DNA of 64,000 bases from Piscicola geometra. Taxonomy: Eukaryota > Annelida > Clitellata > Hirudinida > Piscicolidae. The DNA lies in the NCBI GenBank assembly GCA_943735955.1, contig OX030958.1:6914626-6978625 (forward strand), written 5' to 3'. Of this stretch, positions 1 through 16,400 are shown piece by piece. Each line of letters starts with the position of its first letter. Positions within the stretch are counted from its first letter, which is position 1. The notes below the pieces were generated by a model. The model was not told where the DNA came from. It was given only the letters and a program-made list of their open reading frames with translations, and ran no database searches. The translations under genes were made by a program, and so were the position numbers.

Positions 1-227
1 CATCGTTAAATACTATTTTTCCATTTTTAATAAAAGTTGGAAAAAATTTCGGTTTCGGCTTCGGTTTCGGCCGAAAATCTGATTACAATTTCGGTTTAAT
101 TTCGGTTTCGGCCAAAAATTGATATTCAATTTCGGCTCAATTTCGGTTTCGGCCGAAAATGGGATTTTAATTTCGGCCTAATTTCGGTTTCGGCCGAAAT
201 TAAAATATCTGTTTCGGTCGGTCTCTA
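1..227 (-). mobile_element. hAT-type transposon end (TIR and subterminal repeats), cut by window edge
   Basis: The stretch is packed with TTTCGG/CCGAAA motifs and ends in TTTCGGTCGGTCTCTA, the inverse of the TAGAGACCGACCGAAA end of the complete element at 61050-62403. The first 60 bases also match, inverted, the sequence just inside the left end of that element (about 61160-61230). The element therefore extends left out of the window and this is its terminus next to the transposase 3' end. The 8 bases that follow (228-235) would be its target duplication, which cannot be tested without the other end. It appears to lie in an intron or in the 3' part of the LRRC23-like gene. Confidence 0.85.
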
Positions 228-513
228 GGTAGCATCCTAATGATTTTAACGTGTTTCGCTTATTAAGTCAAACGTTATTCAATTAACTCATAAACCTCTG
301 CACTGCCGATCACCAGGATATAAGCCTCTACCCCGCAAACCAATTTTTCTTTTTACATGACTATTTTAAACTATCTTTCGGAAACAACCCTCACTTCATC
401 ATGGCATTTTAAAATAATATCTTTTTACTTTTTTTCTTTATCCGATCAATCTCCTCATTAAACGACTATTAGCACTCAGAGACTTTCTTCCCCACTTAAA
501 GCACTTAAAGCAC

Positions 514-1413
514 CTTGGGAGTGTTCCAATAGCAAGAGAATTTGAGAAGGTTGTGGCTGGCATCGAGTGTCACCAGACAGTCCATGCATTCCAAACAGCA
601 CAAGTCTGCAGTGATGAGTTTAGTAGCTTTTGTATTAAAGGAACATAACGTAACGGGGACAGTAGATAGAAGAAATTGTTGTTGCACTAGCGAACGATTT
701 GAAACAAAATGTTTCGAATTTAAATACGAGAGTTTAAGATTGAATCTACCTAATGATCTATACTATATGAAAATTATCAATTTATTACCAATAACATGAA
801 ATAGATATATTCTACTAATGAAAAAGTTATTTATTCGAACACTTGATTTATCAGAACGTACAGAGCTAAAAAATAAAATAAATCAAATGACACCTTGGAT
901 TTTGTTGTGTGAAATGTCAAGCGTCGTGATGGCACTGAAGTTTCTCAGAATCCTGACGTCGCCTAATCCCCTTTCCTGAATTACAATTTTTTAAATTACA
1001 TTTTTTATACAAATTTAATCAATATTTATTAGATATGCCAACTGCTCCAAAACTCAGAATCCTGGTATCAGGCAGTAAATTGTATTAGAAAAAATTACTG
1101 TTAAATTAAAAAAATAATAAATATTCAAAATATATAAACTTTCTAGGAGCTAATTTTTTCATCATTGGAATCCATTTCTTTGGAAAAAAACTTTTATAGT
1201 GCGTCTTTTAAACTCATTTCTCAATTTTAATACAAAAACTAATTGTATTATACAGTATTTTTATAAAATTAAATTTATATTTTTGTAGGCAGCTAAGTTT
1301 TCATTGTTAAGACTTACTCTGAGACACATTCGAGTGTAAGCCAGACCATCTCCTCTACTTGTCCACTCCAACCTATCAAGACCCTCTTCTGCTTCTCGGA
1401 AAGAAAGCTTCAA
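514..1413 (-). CDS. LRRC23-like leucine-rich repeat protein (partial, internal exons)
   Basis: Three in-phase exons on the minus strand: 1413-1318 (32 codons, phase 0), 975-894 (ends phase 1) and 605-514 (ends phase 0). The peptide contains MCLR|ERGLGDVRILRNFSAI, then LDISHNKIQ, then LVTLDASHNLLKFSCYW. It follows the start of the LRR region of LRRC23, including the block that reads KERDLTDIYLL with LRYVDISENHL in the human protein as I remember it. LRRC23 is a ciliary radial-spoke protein. The first coding exon was not found between 1413 and the next gene; the start of the 1413 exon is uncertain (AAAAG acceptor or an upstream ATG exon). The remaining LRR exons must lie left of the window. Exon borders are GTAAGT, GTGTCA and GTGCTT donors and AG acceptors. 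Confidence 0.7.
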
Positions 1414-1892
1414 CTTTTGATGTATGCATGATTAGAATAAATTTTTTTAATGAGTTTTAAAATCTTTTTAGATTATAAAACTTTCTGGAATAAATATATT
1501 TTTTGTTTGTATCATCAATACATTATTTATTAAATAAAAATCTATGAAGTGTTGCGATTTTACAATTTAATAGTTTTATTTTCACACTTACGTTTTCTTG
1601 CATTATTTGAGAATTCCAAATGTTTTTATTGTCTACAAATGGTTGCTATGACAATTAAACTTTTAAAACGAAATGTTAATTCACGTAGAAATAAAATAGC
1701 ATCTTAAAAAGAATGATTATAAATGAACTGAATGTTTACGAAAAATTGTCATTTCTTTTTTTTCTCATTTATATAAAATGATTGCAATAAGTCAAAGAAG
1801 CGTTTTCAGCTGTAATTGAGCCGTCACAGAAAAACGGCGAGTAGTACAATAGTAAGTTAATTATATTTGGTAAAATTCTCTATTTATTGATG

Positions 1893-2848
1893 TTAAGAGA
1901 TGAATAGTCTTCTTTTCAGCCTTCCCAAACCAGTGTTTCGGGTGTTTGACTTCTTTATCTTTGTATTCAAAATTGGATAAAACTTATTTTTAATGTTTTC
2001 TTTTCCAACATCATACTTGAATATTTTGATTCTTTTCTGACGCAAAGGTTTCGAAGCCTTTTTATCTCTTTGTTGTTTTTTCAACTTATATTTGTCCAAA
2101 GAATCATTATTTAACATAAATTCTCTGTAATAGTTCTTCTTTCTTTTAAACTTTTTAAATTTTAAAACAGGTCGTCTTTCTTTTTGTGATCTCAATTTGT
2201 GTACAGCATTATTGTAGGTCTCTAGTCTGCTTCCAGGGTTTAACACATGTCTTTCCACCAAACCTTTTCTTCGAGGATCTACTTTCATTTTTTTCTGTCC
2301 AGTTGTTTCCACCAAAGGTGGCACCATCTTCACATTTTCAAACAATGGCCTTTCAAGGCTTGAGGCCTTCTTCACTCTCTTGTGCCTGCTCAGAATCCCA
2401 GGATTCGAGCCACCTATCTGCATTTTGTATTGTTTAAATATATTTTTTATATTTTAAAAATCTTTATTAAATATAAATTTAAATCTACATTTTTTCAACT
2501 TTCTTCTTTTTTTTGAGTTTTTTTTAATAGCAAAAATGTAAATTTAAAAAAGTTGAATTACTCATAAAATATTGCAAAAATTGCATTTTTGATCTTTAAT
2601 TATAAGAGTGCAATTCATAAATGAGTCTATAACAAATTGTTGAAAATGTATGGAATTCAATTTTCAGAATGCTTCTAACAATGTTAATATTGTTTACTAT
2701 CGAAAGTCATTTGTAACAAATGCGCACTCACATTGAAATGAATTCCATCGTGCTTTTTGTTACTCTTTCGTTCTAGTCTGAAGTTAGAAGATTCTGCAAT
2801 GCCTAAGAGAACCACCAGCAATAATAACACTATTTGCTTGAGCACCAT
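1893..2848 (-). CDS. Unknown secreted, lysine/arginine-rich protein (two exons)
   Basis: Exon 1 (2848-2732) starts MVLKQIVLLLLVVLLGIAES, a clear signal peptide, and ends in a perfect GTGAGT donor in phase 0. Exon 2 (2417-1893) follows a CAG acceptor in phase 0 and runs to TAA. The predicted precursor is 213 residues. The mature part is very basic, with many dibasic pairs (KR, RR, KK) and the C-terminus GRLKRRLFIS. It has almost no cysteine. An AATAAA overlaps the region just after the stop (about 1883-1888 on the plus strand reads TTTATT). An upstream in-frame ATG at 2875 would add nine residues. I do not recognise the family; dibasic sites fit a peptide precursor or a matrix/biomineral protein, but this is inference. 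Confidence 0.6.
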
Positions 2849-3666
2849 TGTTCTTTTTTGTTTCTTCTTTATCATTCTGTCTTCTCTGAATCAACAAAAT
2901 TATTTTAATAATTCAATTATTTTATTAAGTAAAAAGTTTACATTTTCAAAATTGAGAAATATGATTTCTTCGAACCTTTTTTGACCACTAGCCATCCTTC
3001 ATCAAGGCAGTGTCTTGCATTGATCTTTTATTTTTATCAAAACGTGTACACGCCTATATGTACACTAGGAATATGACTTCAGTCAGAGTATTTTTAGAGC
3101 ATGATGTCACTAGATAAGTTTTTATTGAAAAAAACATATCAAATTTATCTAAAAAGTGAAAAAAGGTTAGCCCTAAAGACATGTTAGTTTGCATAAAAGA
3201 CTAAAACCTTGGAATTTGAAAAAGAATGGTTATACCTGAGTTTGATGAACTTTCATATAAAAATAATAAACCATCAGTATTGTTAAAGATTTTTTAAATG
3301 TTTAACCTTATTCTTTTTTCATTGCTTTTTAAAAATACATTTTCTAAAGTTTCAACGATTTAAATAAATTATTAGAAACCTAAACAAATAAAATATTATT
3401 TTTTTATTCAAAAGCAATTTACAAGTTTTATACCCATGAACTAAATAACAGAGAAGCTTAACAAATTTAACGGACCTGTTGTGAAAAAAGCTTAATAAAA
3501 AAATAACTGAAGGAAACTGAAAAGTATTTTTAAACTCTAAAAAAATATTTTTCAATAACATAATCATACTATAAACATAACACTATCTTAATTTAATGAT
3601 CTTTTAAGCTCAAACTTCTTTTTCCTGTGACGCATCTTCATCTTTTCCCTTTTATCTTCTTCCCTC
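2849..3666. other. Intergenic AT-rich spacer
   Basis: This lies between the 5' end of the secreted basic protein gene and the 3' end of the Rho gene, both on the minus strand. No exon with acceptable borders, RNA gene or repeat was seen; short open frames here are compositional. Confidence 0.5.
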
Positions 3667-5378
3667 TCAAATCAATCGACAAACTCCTGGCTTCTTCTTC
3701 TTCTTCACTCCCAGGGCGGCTTTGGCGGCGGTAACGAAGACTTCTTCCACTCCATACCTGCTCTTGGCTGAACACTCCATATACTCGTAAGCACCTATGT
3801 TTTTCGCCATTTTCATTCCCTCTTCTGGGGTCACGAAGCGGGCGTTATCGGGTGTCGAAGCGGTGTTTCGCAGATCGTTTTTCGTTGCAATCAGGAGAAA
3901 TGGCGTCAGTTGACAGTGGTGACTGATCTCTGGTAGCCACTGAAAATTAAAGGTATTCAATAAATAAAATATTAACAGTAAAATTTAATATAAGTTAATT
4001 TAGTCAAATTCTCAGGAGAAGAAAACTATAAAATTACTCTGGCAAACCCCTTACTCCAGCACAAATACGACTAGCACTTCCGTCCACGCCTTAACCACTT
4101 CCACTCTCACAGCCACCACCATACCACAAATTCACCGATTTGCAAACCTTAAGCGTGATATTTTCGAAGCTGTCTCGATTATTGATAGCGTAGCACAGAA
4201 GCAGCACGTCGGTGTTGGGGTAAGAGAGGGGTCTGAGGAGTTCGTAATCTTCCTGACCTGCCGTGTCCCACAAGGCCATGTTGACGATTCTGTCTTCATC
4301 TACCTATGATGATAGGTGGTTTGAAGGTTAAATGAATGTCTATTAATGCTGATAATTAGGATCGTTTAAATATAGAGCAGTCAAAAACAGTTTTTATTAA
4401 GAAAAACGCTTAAACATGAATAGCATTTCAAAAAAATATCGTTTTTGGAAAAGGAAAAATAATAAGTAAATTAACTAAGTTCTTTTAAAACAGATTCCTA
4501 TCGGGTGTTCTCCAAGGTTCAGTCTTAGGCCCACTTTTTTTCTCCTTATATATCGAAGATAAGTTTTATTAACTTAAAAATAAAGACGGTAGAAGATTTA
4601 AACATCCCTTAAGAGGGTCGGAAAATTAAAACAGTGGGAGTCAGACCGGCAGTGAAATCATCAACTTCAAAAAAAAAACAAAAATTTACTAAGAAGACCT
4701 ATGAGCTTCATGAACATAGCTTTCCTTTGAGCCCTGCACAGTAAATGTAAAGAATACATTTAAAGAATAAATCCGGATTCGAATGTAAAATATATGAAAA
4801 TCATGATTTTAATTGGAAAGGGTGTGGAAGAGAAAGGAAGATTAACCACTTTAACGTTGTCAACATTTGAAAAATTATTTTTAGAGCTTCGGTATTATTA
4901 ATGGAGATGATTAAGAGCATAGTAAAAAGATAAAGCATTAGTTTTAAATTATCATCATATGAGCGTTGATGCTATTAAGTCATTATCTAGCTCTTCGAGG
5001 AATCGTATTAAGCTAACAAGTCGTTTAGCCTTCTTACTAACCGTTTAAACCTACATCATTAGGACGTTTTTCATGCAAGTTCTGTAGCTTACAAGATATA
5101 TTAAGAAGTAATAGACGAATATGAATAAATTTCTGAAAAATTACCACTTCTAAAAAATCAAAACGTAAAAATAAACTTGAATCAATGATAATATTTTAAA
5201 ATCAAATCTTTTAAAATAGAAACTCAACCTTAGTCTCGGTGATGAAACTCTCAAAGATGGTTGGCACATACTTTTCGCTAAACTCGTGTTTTGTGTATGA
5301 AATCAACAGACACGTCTTTCCACATGTACCATCTCCCACCACTACCAATTTCTTTCTCGCATTATTTCGATCAGCCAT
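3667..5378 (-). CDS. Rho-family small GTPase (RhoA/Rho1-like)
   Basis: Exons 5378-5229, 4303-4148 and 3939-3667, all phase 0, give 192 residues, the usual Rho length. Visible motifs are the P-loop GDGTCGKT (residues 15-22), switch [10 protein letters not shown], the Rho-type block [20 protein letters not shown] (DTAGQE at 63-68), the base-binding motif TKND, ECSAK, a polybasic KKKKK tail and a CAAX box CRLI. The final I predicts geranylgeranylation and membrane attachment. It acts as a GDP/GTP switch for the actin cytoskeleton. The guanine-specificity motif is TKND, closer to the Rac/Cdc42 TKxD/TQxD style than to NKKD of RhoA, so the exact subfamily (Rho versus a divergent Rho) is open. The gene is divergent from arfaptin. 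Confidence 0.93.
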
Positions 5379-6361
5379 TCGGGCTTTTCTTGTTGTTTAG
5401 TAGTTTGACTCGTTTTATAGTTCGTTGTAGTTTGTTTTAACCTTTTTAAAGTTGCGTTGAGTGGGCTTTGTTGTATTCCTTGTTATTGTTTAAGTTTTAT
5501 TGATGAAAAACCTAAAAACTCAACATTGAATGTGGAAAAATATTTTATTAAGAGATGTTGTTCTCAGTTTTTCCGAATGTGACATGATTCAATAACTCCT
5601 AAAAGATATGTCAGGTTGTGCCAACTGAACGAATGACTTTTAAAACTTCTTTCATCGAATTTACAAAATAATTGGATGAATAAATACGTTAAAATAAGAT
5701 TATTTAATTAATTTTGATAAACTATCACCTTAATAATCTATTTCCGAGCTTTATTTCAGCTGTAGATTTTAGGTTGATTTTATTATAATTTATATGAAGA
5801 ATGTAGTAAGCTGTGAAGAGATGCTGGTACAATTATCTATGACATCAATAGATATTGTTTTGCACTATTGCACATTCGATATAAGAATAAGTTTTTACAA
5901 TATTTTTCCCAATAAAACAATCAACTCGAGAGTAAATTTATTTATCAAAACATTTTTCATATAATTATAATTCTAAAATTATAAGTTTACTGTCAAGATA
6001 ATCAAATTTATAAAAACAAACTAAGTTTATTTGAAATTTTTGAAAATGAGAAATTTTTTAAATCAGAAAATTTTTAAAAACATGTTTTAATATAATATTA
6101 TGTTCGTCGGTAAAATGCTAGAATATTGATTTTTCGATTTTGATGAGGTTTATATTTTAAATTAAATACAAATTATTATCAAAGTTGAAATTAATAAGAA
6201 AATTAATTTTTATTAAAAATATATTTAAATTATTAAAAAAATTAAAATTAAGATTTTTTCAGGCTTCTTTTTAACCATATTTTAGACACATTACTTATAA
6301 ATTCGTGAGTTGGACAGTACTTTAAAATTTAAAGTTAAATTAAGAACGAAAAACTTGAAAA
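5379..6361. promoter_or_regulatory. Shared intergenic region between divergent Rho and arfaptin genes
   Basis: About 1 kb separates the two start codons, which point away from each other, so both promoters (and any 5' UTR exons) should lie here. The DNA is AT-rich without a recognisable TATA or conserved block. A pyrimidine tract ending CAG near 6262 (TTTTTTCAGG) could be an acceptor for a 5' UTR or a spliced leader upstream of arfaptin. Confidence 0.4.
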
Positions 6362-10551
<4,190 letters not shown>

Positions 10552-11794
10552 TAATCTAGGCGGTGTATTTCTTCAAATTATATTTTTAGATGTCGGGAAA
10601 GGTATATTCGTAATATTCGTTTTAATTCCATTCTCAAATAATTCTCAAGAATATTTTTTTGCTTCTTTTCCGCTTTAATGTGCACTATGAAAATGTTAAG
10701 CGCAGTAAACTTTGTAGCATTGATCTTTCTTGTTAACATCTGGCTTGGCGTGTTTGCGTGCTTTGCATTTATCAAGAATATTTATTGTGCAAGTATATTC
10801 TTTGATTTGATTATCTAGGGGCTCACACTGTATAACAAAATTGTTATATTTTTGTATTATGATTTCAGCAGGATCATCAATATTTTCATGATCGAATAAC
10901 ACGGCGGATTCGGCTTCATATTATGTGCATGGTGGTATACAATGAAATAAGGTACATATATATTTATAAGTGGTTTTGGGTCATAGTAGCTAGATGATGG
11001 TTGATCATTCATAATCGTGATGAGAATGAGGACAATGGTGATGATAACGTTCAATTAAGTCCAGTGCCTTTGATAAATGCTTTAAAGTTCAAATTATTGA
11101 AACATTTTTAAAATATAAATATTCCAGTTTTAACTTTCATCATCATGCTCCAACACCCTACCATCGTTTCTTTCATCAGCAGTTCATCAGCAAAGAAGCT
11201 AGGCATTCCTCTTCATCATATGAAAGTTGTTCAATTCTTTTTCGCACCAAATCTTCTCTAAGGACCAATTTTGCATTTAATCTCTGCTGCTTCCGAAATT
11301 TGTTTTTCTAAATTATAAATTATTGAAATCTATAGTCGGCTTGAGATTGCAGTCTGTTTCTTTACCATTGTTTTACATTTTTGTTATTAAGTTTAGAAGA
11401 TTATTTCTATTGAATTAGAGTTTTATTTGAATTAATTTGTTTTTTATTGTGATCTTTTTTGGAATTTCAGTTTGGATACTATTGTTTTAGTTAATGAATT
11501 TTAAATCTATTTCTCAGATTTACCCCACTCATTCATTCATTTATTCGAAAATTATTTTGACCATTTAAAGACTTGGAAAGGCTTTTTCATTATTGCATTA
11601 ATGATATAAATTATTAATTTATAATATTAATTAATATATATTCCAATGTACCTTCCATTAATGTCAATCCTTAAATCGGACTTATTTTTTTCTTTTTTAT
11701 AATTGATTTATATTATATTATATTATATTAAAATAAGATAATTTTTTAAATTATTTTTTTCTATTTTAAATAAGCAACAATTTCTATTGGGAAT
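10552..11794. other. Intergenic, nothing assigned
   Basis: Downstream of arfaptin. Several 60-70-residue minus-strand open frames (10578-11054) are rich in Ile, Asn and Lys and have no usable splice partners, so they were not accepted. Confidence 0.4.
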
Positions 11795-12230
11795 TTAGTT
11801 TGGACTTTTGGTTTGGTGGTGGTTTCTTTGGTCTTTACGAATAGCAGATGGCTTTTTCATTTCAGAAAATTCAATTGAATCTGAATTTTTATTTGTCTTG
11901 AAAAGTAAACTCGAATTAAATGTATGTGCAGCTTTAATGGACGAATAAAGGTGTTTGAAAACATTTATATTCATGATACTTGCTACAGGATCTTCAAACA
12001 TGCTGGCTAAATTATGATGTTCGGAAAATAACCTAAGTTATTTTGAAAAAATGCTTTTAAAAAAATATTTTTCTACTAAATAAAATATAAAATCTATCCC
12101 AGCAATTGAAGAACTTACCATAACAGGCGCATTTTCGCCTCAAAAAAACTTTTTGGTTGGGTTTACCTTTTTTCCGCACCAGCCGATTTTCGAACAAGAG
12201 AAGTAAAAAAAAGATTGGAAATTGAAACAT
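11795..12230 (-). CDS. Tentative small two-exon gene, unknown product
   Basis: Exon 1 (12230-12119) begins MFQFPIFFLLLLFENRLVRK, a hydrophobic leader followed by a basic stretch, and ends at a perfect GTAAGT donor in phase 1. Exon 2 (12006-11795) follows a TTTAG acceptor in phase 1 and contains SMFEDPVASIMNINVFKH and a hydrophilic tail ending QTKSPN before TAA. The product would be 107 residues. A second start (MRLL, in another frame of exon 1) would also splice in frame if the acceptor were three... or four bases later, at CCAG. I do not recognise the protein. The composition of exon 2 and the strong donor are the only support. Confidence 0.28.
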
Positions 12231-12708
12231 TCGGGAAAGACTAATTATATCGAAAAAATATATCCTAGAAGCCTTTTTACTGGTATTTTGAACTTTCATT
12301 TTGAAATTTATGTTGTCTTCAATACTATCTACAATATCTACAATACTGAGTTTTCAATGGTTTAATAGTTGAACATTTTTTTGGTGAAAGACAATTTTTT
12401 TATTTTTAAATATAACTTTCTGAAGAGTGGAAGAATTGCTGTTACAAACATAAAATGACGAACTGGAAATATGCTTTTATTAAAAAGTTTGGTGTTATAA
12501 CATTTGAATGATCAAATTTAAGTATATAATTTCAAAATATTTGGCGCTTTAAATATTTATGTAACTTCTGAACCTATCAAAACTATTATTTGTTTTTCAA
12601 ATGTCAATGACATTTTTTTTGGTAAAAACTTTTGCTTATAAAAATGAATATTCAGATTAATGTAGATAACTTCCAGCATAAGACTAAAAATATTTAAATG
12701 TAAAACTT

Positions 12709-13414
12709 TCAAAATTGAGTTCGATTAAAGTACCCTTCTTTGAAAACTCCTTTGTACGCTGGTATGCCTGTTGTATTATCTCTGAAAGTAATCTTGCCTG
12801 AGGATGATAATATAAAAAGAAATAATATGTATAAAGATTTTAATGATTATGATTGGAATTAAGATTTACAAAACTAAATAGTTTTAACCTTCTCCATTGA
12901 AACAGCTGTCACTGAACTGTCCCTTGTAATTGCAAGCTTCCTTTTCGTACATTCCTTGTCCCTCCATCTTTCCACCCAAAAAATCGCCACTATATCTGTA
13001 GATGGTTTTATTGATATATTTTTGAGATGAGTGTCAGACAAAACATAAGTTGTGAAACTTTTTTACACATTTCTTTTTTTTCTTTTCTCAAAGACTTTGT
13101 TAATACTTGAAGATATGTTGGTTCATTTTTGTATAACATGTTTATAATTTCAAAATTTCAAAATGAATCAATGAAATGAGCAAATATGGAAGTTATGAAA
13201 TAGCTTGCATAAACTCAAGATTTTAAAGATATACAAATATTTATTTTAAAAACTCAACTAACCTAGCTCCATTAGGAAATTCTACAGTGCCATTTCCGTT
13301 GGGGAGCCCTCGTTCAAATTTTCCGGAATAGCGAATTCCCGAAGGCAGGATGAGCTCTCCGGAGCCAGTCATCAAGCCATTGGCGTCCCTCTCACCTTTG
13401 TACTGTGCGGCCAT
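12709..13414 (-). CDS. MORN-repeat protein (MORN4-like)
   Basis: Exons 13414-13263 (ends phase 2), 12995-12889 (ends phase 1) and 12797-12709 give 115 residues. MORN repeats are visible as YKGERDANGLMTGSGEL, YSGKFERGLPNGNGTVEF, YSGDFLGGKMEGQGMYE and YKGQFSDSCFNGEGKITF. The end NTTGIPAYKGVFKEG resembles the GIPRNEGLF segment that closes MORN4. MORN4 family proteins bind membrane-associated partners such as class III myosins. The gene is shorter than human MORN4 (146 residues) at the N-terminus. A pyrimidine-rich acceptor (TTTTTTTTAGCAG) lies only 5-8 nt before the ATG, which implies a 5' UTR intron or trans-splicing. Confidence 0.8.
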
Positions 13415-13422
13415 GTGATCTG

Positions 13423-16400
13423 CTAAAAAAAATCTTTTTTGTTTGGCAGTTTTCAGATGTGTTTAGTTACAATGATAAAGGTTTTTTTGGTTAGTGTTGT
13501 TAAACTTTGTGACTTGTCCCTACAGTTATGAATAAATGCTTTTTAAATAAAAAAAGAGCATCAAGAATAAACAAATGTTTATAGGAAAAAGTTTAATTTA
13601 AATTTAAGTTTGTTTATTAATACTTTGTTTTCAAGTTTGATTCCAGAAAGCTTTTGTTGACAGTATCGAAATGAGGAAGTAAAATAAATATTTAAAAAAG
13701 TTAATTAACAGATACAACTTACTTTAATAGTTTCAAACAAAATAATTTTTACTAAATGCATTGAAAAAAGAAAAATAACTTATAATAAAAAAGGTTTTTT
13801 AAAATAATTATTTTTCTCGTTCGCCACGTTGCGTGTTAAATGAAACAAAAAAGATAAAGACATTTAACCTGAAAATAAAATATTTTTTCTATTAAAAATA
13901 ATTTGATTTTTTTTTCAATACTACTAAAATCATAACTTGAGCCGGTTGATAAAAAATACGGTATTCTCAATAGTATAAAGAGCGAGTGAAGACGCTGGTT
14001 TCATTGAAAATTTAAAAAAAGTGAAAGGATATTTTATGAATATTTTTATCTTTTATGATCTCATTATGTCATCCTCTTGTCTTTCCAATATAATAGGACA
14101 CGCAGAAATTGTTTTAAGAACTGATAATTAAGATTTTGAAAAACATCAATACGGGAATGAATTCTAACTAGATTTTCATTCGTAAGCTTATTTTCAAAAG
14201 TTTGAAAAACAGTTTTCTAAAATCGTTCTCAAAAAGCTGGATAGATTTTTCCAGATATATTTATTTATAAATTTGAATTTAAGATAAAATCTTAAATTTA
14301 AATCTTAAATCGAACTATATGACTTTTTCGACTATCGTTCAATTTAGTGGAGTTCAACTTGTGTGAGTTTCTTTGGAAGCACAGCAATCGAAATACTGAA
14401 ATTTTCATGATAATTTTTATTGAAATTTATTCTTTATTTTTTCGTTCTCCAATGAAAAATTACAAGTTATTAGTTTTATGGGGATAATATTTTCAGTAAT
14501 GGGCGAATATTTAGTGTGCGTGGTTTTCAAACAAAAAACGATTCTTCTTAATGCAAGATTTTGTTTCTTGAAAGTTTTGATCTATATAACCAGCTGTAAA
14601 AATAAAATTATCTCTACGTTTTCATTTTTGTACATAAACATAAACATTCTTTAATTCTAAATTATCCCTTTAATACTACAGAAGCTCACATTCATACAAA
14701 GTTTATTTTGTTTGTACATATTTTAAAACGTTTTGTTATAGAATTTAGCTTTTCGGAAGAAAATGGTTTCATTTATTTATTTTGTTTTATTTTGAATTTT
14801 CCTAAATCTTTTGAGTCTATTGAGAATTTTTAAATAATATATTTTATTCATAAACTTCCCAAAAATTTTATTTTGGAAAACAAGATATATTTATAGTGAA
14901 GTATTCAGTTTCTTTTATTCAAGACTAAGAGATTTATTTCTTTACTAATCAATGAATAATGCATTATTTCTGTTTGAAACAATAACATTGCTGTTTCAAG
15001 AGTTCTTTTAATAATAATAATAATAATACAAATGAATTGTAATAAATAAGTTTTTTTATTAATTACTAATTTTGATTTAACATTAAGTATTGCCTGAAAT
15101 GAAAATAAAAGCTACTTAAGAAACTTTTAGTTCATATTTTCAAAACCTTCGTGATTTTTAAATTAAATAGTGCATATTTACCAACGGATTTGAGTTTAAG
15201 ATTAAGCTAACAAACTATTGTTCTGCTTCGAATGCTTGTAAACTACACAGCCAAAGTTTCAAGCGTAGAATAGCTTCTGTGCCCCTATCTTCCTAAGTTC
15301 TTATGCTTCATTATAAGTTTAATCTATGAAATGTTTTGTATATTTTTAGGAATTGTTTGAAATATTTCAAATATCCACTTATATGAGTTCAAAAACGCCC
15401 TAAACTTAAAATCCAAAATTGATGCCTATTTCGCTAATTAAAAAAGAAGTAAAAGCCAATAAAAACAGAAAATTAAATTAATTTTCGAAGAATTTGTTTG
15501 GCAAAATAACTTTTAATTGAAACATGTGCCCCCGTAGTTAAAATAATATTTTTTTTAAAGACAATTTGTTTTTGAAAAAAGTAAACATATTTTTCAAAAA
15601 TTCCTTTTTGCAATATTCGAGTTCTTATTTTAGATGTAAAATATCAAAACAAATAAATCTTAGAAATTTCCTTAAATCATGAATATAGAAAGACGTTTTG
15701 ATTAAATATAGAAGATTTATATATTTTCTACAAGGCTAACAGTTGTAATCGACTCTAAAGAACCACCACATATAACAGACTGAGCTCTATTAAAATGAAT
15801 TATTCGTTTAATATTTTATAGATTAAATATGTTAAAAATAAATTGAGATTTGTTAGAAGTTTTACATAATAATTTTAAAATGTTCGATTTTAAAATATGT
15901 AACTATTGAAAAAAATGGAAAATTTCAAGAAAAGTTTAGAAAAATTATATTAAAGTGACTTAAACTATCTTTTCTTTGTTTGAGCTGTACCTATTTGGGA
16001 ATAAGTCGATAAATATATACTTACTGTAAAATTACAGCTTGTTCGGATATGAGTATTTTAGAAAATATAATGGTTTTTTGGCTCTTAGTTCCAAATAAAT
16101 TCTAAAACTAAAATGTCAATAGTGGTAATTATGGCGAAAAATTACTGATTTTAAATAATATTATGAATACTTCAATTTGACTAAGAATAGAAAGACTAAT
16201 GAACAAAGAACTTCAACGCTTATCAGTTTCTAATTTATGGAATTCGAATTAGAAAAAACACATATTTAAAAGTGTGAGAATATATTGGTATTTTACGGTA
16301 AATTCATTGTTTAGAAAATCATTTAAGAAACTTCATTATGAATATTGAAACAAAAGAATTTTATTTGAAAATCTTGTTTCTTTTTCAAAAAAAAGATGCT

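Noticed and set aside
4040..4100. Possible extra Rho exon encoding AWTE before the last exon
   Set aside because: Direct joining of ITLK to WLPEIS gives the standard Rho alignment and length; an insertion would disrupt it.
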